A stretch of 64,000 nt of DNA, taken from NCBI RefSeq assembly GCF_051622035.1, contig NC_135365.1, positions 5,812,001 through 5,876,000 on the forward strand, in the 5' to 3' direction. This document shows, in pieces, positions 9,101 through 20,000 of the stretch. The notes beneath the pieces were generated by a model that searched no databases, was not told the DNA's origin, and worked only from the letters and a program-made list of their open reading frames with translations. The stretch's first letter is position 1. Each line of letters opens with the position of its first letter. The DNA comes from Arctopsyche grandis. Lineage: Eukaryota; Arthropoda; Insecta; Trichoptera; Hydropsychidae. Position numbers and translations under genes: made by a program.

Positions 9101-12100
9101 ATGGCGTCCGCTACGGAAAATCCCAATTATAAAGAAGCAAAGTCCATTTATGAATTCTCAGTGAATGATATTAAGGGTAATCCCGTCAAATTGGATAAAT
9201 ATAAAGGGCACGTTGCAATCATTGTCAACGTCGCGTCACAGTGCGGTCTGACTGCGAACAATTACAAAGAGTTGGTCGAGCTTCATGAAGAATATGCTGA
9301 GAGCAAAGGTGCAATTTTCAACTGTCACACAACGTTATGAATGTTATATTGAGTATCAAAGTTTCAATAAAAGGATCATTTCTCAGGTCTGAGGATTCTT
9401 GGATTTCCTTGCAATCAGTTCAATGGACAAGAGCCGGGCAATTCCGACGAAATCGTTTGCTTCATCGGTGAACGAAATGTCAAGTTTGACATGTTCGAAA
9501 AGGTCGATGTGAACGGCGACAGCGCCCATCCATTATGGAAGTATTTAAAGGTAAATATTTGTGCATGCATATTTAAGTAAACAATTAAACAATGCTACTT
9601 TAGTATGCGGTCTACCTTCACATAACTACTTTAGTATGCGATCTACCTTCACGTTTTTACTTTAATATGCAGTCTCACTGTCTCAGTTCTCGCGTTGGAC
9701 TGAATAATACCGACCCTAACAACTTAATCTTAAATTAATAGGGCTAACCCTTACTTAACCTAACCTAACCTGACCTTTAAATAAATAGGTGTTGGCTGCT
9801 AAGATGTTTTTTTTTAAGTTTTATTTCAGTAATACTTTCACTAAAAAAAACCATAGCCAGCAGTTTGGCTTGATGGTAGTGTATATATTTAGCACCACTG
9901 CGAACGATGGTTCGACTCATCAAACTGCTGGTTAGATTTGGGGGTTTTGTGACTCCAAATCGATCGTTTCTCTATCAGAGTTTGACAATTTTATATGATC
10001 ATTGTTGAAACGATTCCTGAAAATTGGTAATAGATCATTTCCAGTTGTCACAAATCTGTGTGTATAATTTGTAGAAATTATGCACAGAAATCTAAAATCT
10101 ATAGATGTCTAAAATCTATAAATACAAAAATCTAAAAATAATCCATAGATGTCTCTATTATTATTATTTCTGTACTTGTTTAATTATTGTATTCTATGTG
10201 TTCTGACCGTTCTCGTATACTCGTCGCATTGGAGCGATCTGTAATGACGAGTGTACATTGATTGTAATAAAAATAAAAAATAAATATATATATAAAATAT
10301 CTTAGCAGCCAACACCTATTTATTTAAGGGTCGGGTTAGGTTAGGTTAAGTTAGGGGTGGCCCTATTCGTTTAAGATTAGGTTGTTAGGGTCGGTATTTT
10401 ATTTTATTTTTATTTTATTTTATTTAAATAGGCACACATACAGAATAAAATATAAAAAGAAAGTTGTATAATGAGACAAAAAATAATAATAGACATAAAT
10501 AAAAATATAATATTCCATTTACAGTGAGCACCACATGGTGATATAAAAAACTAAAATTACAAAAACATCAAGATTTAAAAAAAAAAGAAAAGAAACAGAT
10601 AAAGAAAAAGATACAGATAAAGTAAACAAGAAAAAGAAAGACTATAAGGGTGAAGAAGCAAATCAACCACATATTATTTTCTTCACCTTTGTCCTAAAAA
10701 TACTAAAAGAGTCACTAAAGAGGTCAAGACAATCATCTAAGCTATCGTAAATACGGCATATACGAACGATTGCACTATTGAAAGAGGTGATTGCTTTGAC
10801 AAATTGGTGGATAAAAAAGATTTGTGCATCTGGTGAATCGGGCATTAACGTTAAAATTAATCTCACTTAAAACAGATGTGTCAAGAATACCATTAGCAAT
10901 CTTATATAAAATTAACAAATCAGAAACCTTTCTACGCAGAGACAAACTTGCAATATGGAAAAAAGAAAGTCTGTCATTATAAGATGGTAACAGTTTTTTT
11001 TCTTCGCTGCTGACGATATTTTGACAGAAATGCTTCGACAACATTGTGGGGCGGTAGGAAAAAACAAAAATTATAATAAACAGGTCGTTGCTACGATACA
11101 AATAAAAAAAAATAATCGACTGCGATTCGCATGCTAAGGTAGACCGCATACTAAAGTAGCACCCAATGATCATTGCCTCGGCATTTTTAATTATAATTTT
11201 GCCATCATGCCATTACATGTTGCTCCAAAGTGACACCTATGGCTTTAAACTTGTACATGTACAAATTTATAGGTTATAAATTTGAAATTATATCCAAATA
11301 TATGTAGGTGACTAGGTAGGTTGGTAGCCAATTTGATTAGGAACCGTTTCAACAATAAAATCGGTGAACTCGTTGATTTGTAGTCACAGATATCCAAGTG
11401 TGACTTGCAGCACTGCAGAAATACTCTGAATATATTATTTTTAATCAAGGTCGAACCAAGGCTCGAACTCGACACCTCTTAGTGGTTAAAATTAACGCAG
11501 CCACGGAGCTATACTACTATTTTTAAACAGCTATACTACTATTTTCCCATCAAAAGAATGCTAGACGTATCGTCTATTTGTTGTAGTAGTACTTTTTACA
11601 TACCTCTTATACGTTTCACTTACGATTCCAATTCTGAAAAAAATTTGCCTCTTATCCGATCGTTTTCATACTTTGCCATATTGCTCATTTTGGTCATCAA
11701 TATAAGTATAATGATGGTGAAAAAATATCGTATTAGACGCGCTTGAAAAGTGCCTGACGTTTATCCAGCGTTTGTTTAGACTTTTCTCACTTTTCGCCAT
11801 GTCAGATTTCAATTGCTTAACAATTGCTCAACGCCTATAACTTTTTCTTTTTTCACTATATTTTATAAAATTTGCTTTATAGGTTCTCATTATTAAATTT
11901 ACAAATCAAAACGGTATTGGATTTTTAAAAGCAAAAGTACCGGCTTACGATTTTTCTCCCACTGGGACTTTCATATCCAAACTTAGTTCATGCTTTCTCA
12001 CGCTAAAGAGTCAATAATTGACTGAGTTCATATTTATTTAATTTTTTGAAAGGTGCCATCATATGTCGAGTGTTTATACATATTCAATTGTATATACAAT

Positions 12101-12320
12101 TTTTAAGTTTTATATAAACATATGTAATTTTTTACGATATACGATGTATGGTGAAATTTTTTTATTTTAATTTCAGCACAAACAAGGAGGCACACTTGGA
12201 GATTCTATAAAGTGGAATTTCACAAAATTCATCATCGACAAGAACGGCCAACCAGTGGATAGATTTGCGCCAACAACATCTCCAAAGGGCTTGCTTAAAA
12301 CCCTTGAAAAATTGTGGTAG
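9101..12320 (+). CDS. Glutathione peroxidase, Cys type (GPx4/PHGPx-like)
   Basis: Thiol peroxidase that reduces peroxides. Insect enzymes with Cys in place of Sec usually use thioredoxin; that is family knowledge. Exons: 9101-9308, 9387-9550 and 12177-12320, together 516 nt or 171 aa, the usual length. The active-site motif is NVASQCGLT with Cys48 encoded by TGC, not TGA, so no selenocysteine insertion is needed. [13 protein letters not shown] carries Gln84, and WNF carries Trp137-Asn138, completing the catalytic tetrad. Cys94 in EIVCF sits where the resolving Cys of insect and plant-type enzymes lies. The start context is gagccATGGCG directly after an acceptor (ttttttcag at 9096), so an upstream exon is likely: a 5' UTR or an alternative targeting peptide. 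AATAAA lies at 12493 and 12512. Intron 2 (2.6 kb) is filled with repeats. Confidence 0.95.
9709..10398. repeat. Fold-back with (CCTAA)n/(TTAGG)n arms
   Basis: The left arm (CGACCCTAACAACTTAATCT, then CCTAACCTAACC, then GTGTTGGCTGCTAAGAT) is mirrored at 10301-10398. Single arms of the same family occur at 53055-53165 and 62690-62755. The TTAGG unit is the usual insect telomere repeat. The SINE at 9862-10295 lies between the arms. Confidence 0.7.
9862..10295 (+). repeat. tRNA-derived SINE, plus strand, best copy
   Basis: The box A-like TGGCTTGATGG at 9876 and box B-like GGTTCGACTC at 9909 have the spacing of a tRNA promoter. The body is shared with four other copies in the window, followed by a tail with AATAAAAATAAA. 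It is not a functional tRNA gene: no cloverleaf is maintained. Confidence 0.75.
10400..11130 (-). mobile_element. Non-LTR retrotransposon 3' fragment (Jockey/CR1-like)
   Basis: Minus-strand frames at 11173-10775 and 10866-10663 read like the C-terminal end of a LINE reverse transcriptase ORF ([28 protein letters not shown]). They are broken by a frameshift. The untranslated tail near 10400-10560 matches 56185-56345, where it ends in (TAAAA)n. Confidence 0.7.
11205..11520 (-). repeat. tRNA-derived SINE
   Basis: On the minus strand: box A-like TAGCTCCGTGGCTGCG at the head near 11520, box B-like GAGTTCGAGCC, then the family body (aaccgtttcaacaat on the plus strand) and a tail at 11205-11280 that matches 59000-59100. 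Confidence 0.7.
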
Positions 12321-12492
12321 CTTTAGTTTTTCGCATAGTCTTGTATGTACATATATGTACACATATATGTATGTTATTGTATCATAATTCATAGCTTCCA
12401 GTTCAAAGCCTTAATTGTATATTTCTATTACATATGAAAACAGTGTTTTCCAATTACAGCTTTTATACCGTTGATTAGTATATGTATTGTGA

Positions 12493-12550
12493 AATAAAGA
12501 TGTTTTTGTAAAATAAATATCAATTTAAAAAAATGCATGCTTCTTTTATT
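12493..12550. terminator. Facing poly(A) signals of GPx and the lectin gene
   Basis: AATAAA on the plus strand at 12493 and 12512 suits the GPx transcript. TTTATT at 12545-12550 is AATAAA on the minus strand, about 370 nt past the lectin stop. The two genes therefore seem to end within about 60 bp of each other. Confidence 0.5.
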
Positions 12551-12914
12551 GGTTTATATGTTCAATAATAGTATCGGAAGATTTCATGATGAAAATCTCA
12601 ACTTAAAGAATATATGTAACTTACCGAGTGGTAAAATGTGTATGTTGAATATAGTCTGCTTTTAAGACAGATTATCGAGTATTCACTTTACACATTGGTA
12701 CATTTATAGATGACATTTCTTAATCGCAAAAAATTATGTTTAGCAAAAATATGTCGTCTTTAAAGTATAACTAAAGACAACTGAATGTTTGGAGAATATA
12801 TTTGGGTAAGAAAAAAATCACAATTAACGTTCAAATACATTATAGAAGCCATCTATATACCTATATAATACTAATGTAGATATTCAATATATTGAACTGC
12901 ATCTATAAAACAGA

Positions 12915-14018
12915 CTAAGACAGCCATTGCCAATTTGACACTTCGCAAATAAAAACTGAAGGCTCTGAACACGAAAAATGTTCAAAATTTCCCAACACAG
13001 TCATACTGCCACAGTTTCCGTTTCCACTTATCAAAGTGTCAATGCCATATTCTGAATTTTCCATGTCTTCCCCTGTTGATTTTTTAAAAACTATTAGTTA
13101 TGGGGGTTTTGAGTCAATATATTTTTTTAACTTATCAAAAACAAACAACTTTACAATCAATTATGTAGGAATATAGCACGACTTGTGCTATTACGAATCA
13201 AAACCAGTGATCTCATCATCGATCCTGTACAAACATGCATAACTCAAGGGCAACGTCCCCTTCGACCATTCCAGAAGAAAGAGTTCATCGTTCGATCGTA
13301 AAACGAATGAAACCCAACAGTGATGTCATCGGACAAGCGTTTACGCGTGGCTCACGACCCCATTCTCGTCCTGGCGCTGACCCCATAGCTATAAACCAAA
13401 CGTGTACCGAAAACAGGTCAACACGTGTCCTGGAAACGAATACAAAGCATCTGCATACGGCACGCTTCAATCCAGAACGTATATAAAGTGACGCACCAGC
13501 TCCCAATACCAGAGTGAACCTCTGGAGTTCAGCAAGCTCACTTCTCAAAAGCTCAACCTCTTCGTACATACAATAACCATTGTAACAATATTGAACAAAA
13601 ATAAACGATCCTCTTACAAACTACACAACATGTGTTTCGTTTAGGCCGGGATACGGTCAACATACCTTCCCTGCTTTACAATTATAAAGCTATCTGAATA
13701 TTTATGTATCGTTAAAAATAAAACTAATGGGCAACAATTTTAGCTCTGAAAAGAAGCAAAACTCACCGATAACCCAGGATAGCTGATTTTTTTCAAATAA
13801 GTCGTGGAAACCCAGCAAAACGTTATCCGGGTGTTTTATGTACAGAACTCTGTTTCCAAATGTATTAATGATTTTCATTACAAAATCTTTCTCTTTTGGA
13901 GACTTAATCATGGCTAGTTGACCACCTTCCGCTACGCAGATCTGTCGAGCCACTGGCCAAGTACATGGATTCATGTGTAATTTGTAGCCATGATTCAAAT
14001 GTTCCACAAACTGGTATC
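12915..14018 (-). CDS. CTLD 10 and C-terminus of the lectin
   Basis: Exons 14018-13767 and 13090-12915. The first half contains GYKLHMNPCTWPVARQ and LLGFHDLFEKN. The second half (VFKKSTGEDMEN..., then GNGNCGSM, FSCSEPSVFICE) ends in TAG at 12917-12915. It is only 58 codons and falls below usual ORF cut-offs. It resembles the second exon of CTLD 8 (SCDEPSVFFCE). The EPN/QPD loop and the WND-type calcium ligands are missing, so calcium-dependent sugar binding is unlikely. A solo LTR sits in the intron between the halves. Confidence 0.75.
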
Positions 14019-17000
14019 CTAAAAAATTATTTAAAATTTAATTCAATTCAGTCAATGTCTAGTGTCTGACCTGGCAATATGAACTATTAGGAGACATTTG
14101 CATCTACCACTTGGCACTTGCTTCTACAATCGTCAAACTGGAGGTTGATAAAATTACCTTTGTCGACGTTGAAGAAACTGGAACTGCGATCACTTAGTTC
14201 AGGATTATTTCTCCATTGACAGACAAAAACGGTTTCAGTATTACATGATATATCGCCTATTTTACCATTACGGTTGAGTGCGATACAGTTTTCAGAATTT
14301 CCATTATTGTCAGGTTGATTTACGTCCCACAAGTGATAAAAGTATTGTAGAGATTCGCCTAATAATTATACAAATTAAATTAAACTGAGTTAAATTAAGA
14401 CTTACAATTTTAAATGTTGAAGAAAATGAAGTCTAAGTAATAAAAAATAAATAAAAGAAAGATCAAACTAAAAAAAAAGAGGTTATCGTATTACTTTTCT
14501 TATTAAGCATATACATATGTACTCTCAAATAGGATTTATTATCATTTAAAACAAATGTAGAATAAGGTGACCATTTAAATGTTTTTAGGTTATGCCACCA
14601 AATCGGGACATTTTTTTTTTCATGAGAATGTTTCTAAACACTTTCTATTAAAAACGTTAATGAACATTAGAAAATCACGGATGTGTAGGAATATAGCACA
14701 ACTTGTGCCATTCCAAATCAAAGCCAGTGATCTGATATATTTAACAACAATACACGATGGCATAATCGCGCTCGTGTACAAACATGCAGAACTAATATCG
14801 TCTGGTATTGTCTTCGCTACTCGAGGACAACGACCCATTCGACTATTCCAGTCTACTATTCAGAAAGGTTTTATCACTCGATCGTTAAACGAACGACGTC
14901 CAGCCGCTGATGTCATCACCCAGCTGCAAAATTAACGACAACCTATGGAGTTCAGCCAGCTCACTTCTCCGAAGCTGAGCAACTAGCTCCTTCGTACATA
15001 CATACATTAACTCTTACAAACACAATAGTGTTTTCATAGGCTGGGATACGTTCAACACACCTTCCTGCGTCCTGAGGATGCACATGGAAGCCCATACGAG
15101 GATTCTGCCGGGACAAATATACAAAAAACCAGCACTGTACTGGTAAAGCCTGAACGAATGGTCACCTTATCTTGAAAAATATCCAAAATGAGTCCCCGAT
15201 TAAAGATATTTTCCTCAATGGATGTTGCTTCAAGCCAGGGGCGTCATTTGGGGGGGGGGCTGCTGGGATGGGCAGCCACCCCCCATAGATTTGAACTGGA
15301 ATATCCACGTTGTTTAATGTATTGTTATGAATTTGAATTAAAATAAACAAAAAAAGGTATAAAAACAAAACAAACAGGTATAAAAACGTCGATTTTTCCC
15401 AGAAAAAAAAATGTTAACTCCCAAATAAATATTTTTTTGTTGTTTGTTTTGCTTTGAAAGATATTTGTAAAACTCGTTTATCCTACGAAACAAATTGTTG
15501 AATAGCATCGCCTTTCGATTACTGTTAAAATTTATATACACTATTTTTTTTAATATAATACACCCCCCCCCCCCCTCACTAAAAAGTCATCCCTTACTGT
15601 TCAAAAATTTTGCCCCTGCTGCAAACATAAAAAAAGGCAAAGAGTTTCTCACCCCTTAAAGATACGTATTCCCCTTCAGAAAACATATCATGAAAACCTA
15701 AATGCATTTCATTATATATTTTTGCTTTCGAATTGTTATTTAAGATATTTAAAAGGGCCTGGACTTCAGATTCCTTTTTTGGCATCGCCAGTGTTCCGTT
15801 TTGAGCTCTACATAACCGTCTTGCATGATTCCAATTTCTAGCTTTTGCGTAAAATTTGTAATAAATGTCCAATTCATTGTCATATTCATACGCTAAAAAT
15901 ATAAACATATTGGTAAAGTAAAATTAATGAGTAAACGATTTACATTATATGAGTAGTTATATTTGAAAGTGGCCGAAGTCCAATTATTAGTTCCAAAAAC
16001 GCTAAACGTCTTTTAATTCGATATGTCCAGAACCTCGGAAAAGCAGGATAAGCGCATTTAGGTCTGTTCATACCTATCCAGTACGAGCCCTATCCTGCAG
16101 GTGTCATGCAAGTTCGGATAGTATTCTTTGGTACATTATATTCGTATTCATACTCCATTCTAGTATGCGCGTTTACGCATTCATGCGCGTCCATATAGAA
16201 TGTACCAAAGAATACTATCCGCACTTGCATGACACCTGCAGGATACGGGTCGTGCTGGATAGGTGTGAACAGACCTTTACAGTCCACCAGTATTTTTAAA
16301 TATTGTTAATCATTATATTTAATGTTTTGCGAGATATTTCTTGAAATGAAGAAAGGTGGACTTATACCACTTTCAATTATAGCTGCTCGTATATTATACA
16401 CCACATATGTACATATGTGGGAAAACTAAACCTATTTCATAATCAGGATCGCCTTCAGTCCCGAGACATTTTCTTGTATAGCATACATCGTCGAAATCAG
16501 ATTTTTCACAGAAAAACACAGAAGGCTCATCACAAGAATAAACAGAAAGTGTGCCTGATGAAGATATAGCTCCACAATGATCGTTCCCAATACGTGGTCC
16601 AAATTCATTTACCCAATCTAGCTTTGTGTTGTCAAAATTTTCACCTGGATCAAATGCGAAGGATGTACAGATTATATCTACACTTAAAATACAATCCATA
16701 TTTTAATGAATTTAAATTTAATTTCAAATTAAAAATCACCTGTAACTTTGACAAAAAGATTTTCATAAAACATATCGTGAAATCCGAGTAGAGCATAGTC
16801 GACGTGTATGGCTTTCATTCGATCCTTGACATCGTCCATCATCTTCACCAAATAATCTCTTTGTTTGCCGTTTTCTACAATAGCTAAATGTCCATTTTCG
16901 GATAAGCATACCGAATGAGCATGCTTCCAAAGTTTTGGCTTAGTGTGTAATTTATAGCTTTTCTTCAAGTCCTCCGAATATTGATATACTAAAATACAAT

Positions 17001-20000
17001 CATGCAACTCATATTATATCGATGCGGTGCAAACGATCGTCAAGCGCCAGACGGACTGAACCACAGATTAACGACACGTGTACCTTATGCGTGCGCACTG
17101 CTCGCACTTACACTAAGCGAAATCTACCCGAAGTCCCGACATACCTACCCTGTATACGTTCTGTGCTTCTGATACTTAAGTTCCGAATTTTTTTGCCTTA
17201 TTAAACTCGCCAGGAAGATCCAACTCAATTTTAACAATTACCATTTTAATAATTGCATCTGTGCACATCGAAAGGTTACTCGTCATCTGATGTGCAATCT
17301 ATCATTCGTGAAGTCGAGAATTGCGTTTAAAGCAGCCATCTAGTTAATCTGTGGTTCAGTCTGTTTGGCGCTTGTCGATCGTTTGCACCAAACCCATATT
17401 ATATGTATGTATGTAAATGTATGTGTTTTCATTCGATTCAAAATTTACCAGTTTTAGGTGTCTCGGTTATATATCTTTTCTGACAAATAAATGCAGTTGG
17501 AGTGTTGCAATCGATATCGTTTAATTTGCCTTCACGATGCAAAGCAACACAATTCTCACCCGAACCAGCATTATCTGGTTGATTGTGTTCCCATACATTG
17601 TAAAAATATTCAATATTATTTCCTACAAACATTCATTAATATTAATGTTATTTCGTTTGAACGGAACTTAAAATCATTTAAACAATATTTACCTATTTCA
17701 GAGACGAAATTTCCTTCTTCAAATAAATCGTGAAAGCCAAGAAATGTATAGTCATGATATTTTACATGTTTCAAAGCTGAAGCTCTATGTTTATCAAAAA
17801 TCAATTTTAGAACGTTTACTTCTTTTTCATTCTGAGGCATGGCAAGAGTGGCATTTTCAGATCTACAAGTGCTCTTCGCGTTGATCCAAGATTGTGCATC
17901 TCCGTAAAATTTGAATGATACATCCAATTTCGGAAAATAAATGTAATCTGTAAAATAAGTGTTTGTGATGGATTTTTTTGATAATTTATATCTTCAAAGT
18001 AAACAATGTATCCACTTACCCCAATCTGCTTCAGTTAATATACAAGATTGACATGAAATATTTGGTTTTATTGGTGTAATTGGTTCAATTGGCAATACAA
18101 AGTTCGCTGTAATTTGACAAAAATATGGTTGCTTGTTCAAACACGGTAAGTCGTTGATTTCTCCTGAAGCCAACATGGAAACACAATTTTCTTGTCCTCC
18201 TGAATTATCCGGCTGTCCAGACCCCCATTTCACATGCTCGTTGAGCGTCAAATCTTTTCCTAAGCAATTTTTTTAAATTGTATTTTAAGATATTTTTATT
18301 TCTGTGTTATATGAAGCTATGAATGTACTACAATTACGTATAATGAATGCATATGTTTAATAGAAACCCAACATACATACCGTCGACACTAAAAAATGAC
18401 CCCTCCTTGAAGATGTCATGGTACCCCAAGTAGGCCTGAGAGCCTACGGAGATGTTACCCGCAGTTTTGGCATCCGTAAACATTTTCAATAGCAAATCTT
18501 TTTCATTCATACTTTCGATGACCGCCAGTTGACCACCTTCTTCACAACACATAGTACGAGCCTCGGGCCAAGTCCTCTGCTCTGCGACGAATTTAAATCG
18601 TTTCTTCGAAATTGGTTCCAGGGTGTACCCGTGGGCTATATTTGGTAAATTCAAATTAAAATACATATATTTTTGAGTGAAAGTATTAACTATAATAAAT
18701 TCTCAATATGAATATACACCCACCGCTATCTGTCAAATCATTTATTTCTGGGAGATCGTCTCTTTGGCATATAAAAGTTTCGATGTGGGCGCACGACAAG
18801 TCGTTGAGTTTCCCGCTGCTGTAGGATAGAGAACCACAATTTTCGTTGCCTGCCCCGTTGTTAGGTTCACCACTACTCCATGTGTTGTAATAATGTTTTC
18901 CAATGCTATATCCTGCAATTATAATATAACGAGGGAGTCGCATTGATTTTTTTTCATATAAAACTGACTGGATCAAACGTGAATACCTTTCTCATTGATA
19001 TATTCCCCTTCAGTGAACTGATCATGAAATCCGAGAAATATATAATCTGTTGCAGTTACTCCTGATACAACGGACTTCAGCTTCTTTTCAAATATGGACT
19101 TCAATATGTCTACTTCCTTTTGGTTTTTGGGCATGGCGAGTTTTGCCTTTTCACTTTTGCACTTCTGCATTGCCTCTACCCAAGTTAGAGGCAATGTATG
19201 AGCCTTATAATCCACTTTGACATCTTCATACTTTACATAGTCTTCTAAAAAGTGCCAAACATGTCTATTAAATATACCTGCTATCCAATGTTTCTCTTTG
19301 CTCCACCGGGAGAGCAATACTAATATTTTGTGGGGTGCATTTGTATTTATTGAATTTATTTTTTATTGAGAATTCCACTCGCCCAAATAAATGTTTGGTA
19401 CTGCAATTGAGATATTTGAAAAATGCTCGTCATAAATTATTTGTTCTTTGCACGAAATTCTATCAAAAATCGTACATATGAACGAGCCGCCACTGCATAT
19501 AAATGGGGGAGCGAGTGAGATGGCGATCTTGAAAGCTGGAGGCGGAGTCATGCACGATCCATTACACATAGAACGGCCACCCAGCACCACAACATTTATC
19601 ACACGACACACACCATCGCAGCACCATCATTCTTCTCATCAGGCCCCGCCCGCCCCCACGAGCGTCCTCACGCCGGGACGGGCGAGCCACAAGGACTTGT
19701 GGGAATCTCGTCAAATTCATCAAAACAGTTACTGCGACGCAGAATACATTCCCAAAACCAGACGTCGCACACCTGCAGTCATTATATTAAACTCAAGCGG
19801 AACGCCCCTACCAGTCGAGTGGAACCAAAACGGTCGAAACACGCCGCCACCATTAAAATACATCGAGCGAAACGGCATCAAGCATTCCAGAAAATTCTAC
19901 GCCTCGACAAAAGCAAATTCCTCTCGTACGCATCAACAACCAAATGCACTTACGCATCAACAACCACTTCCATCAAGCATTCCAGAAAATTCTACGCCTC

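Larger units (their letters stand above)
9594..11160. mobile_element. Composite repeat with 25-bp inverted ends, in GPx intron 2
   Basis: The ends GCTACTTTAGTATGCGGTCT and its reverse complement at 11136-11160 enclose three things: a fold-back with telomere-like arms, a SINE, and a minus-strand LINE fragment. I see no clear target duplication. Whether the 25-bp ends define one transposon or a chance inverted pair of copies is uncertain. Confidence 0.5.

Noticed and set aside
9238-9250. Selenocysteine-type GPx
   Set aside because: The active-site codon is TGC (Cys), so no Sec codon or SECIS element is required.
9909-9918. Possible tRNA genes at pol III box B sequences
   Set aside because: The A/B boxes belong to repeated SINE heads; no complete cloverleaf could be drawn.
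19245-19317. N-terminal extension of the lectin exon (LSRWSKEKHW...)
   Set aside because: It lies before a good acceptor, is not hydrophobic enough to be a signal peptide, and is broken in the block-1 copy.
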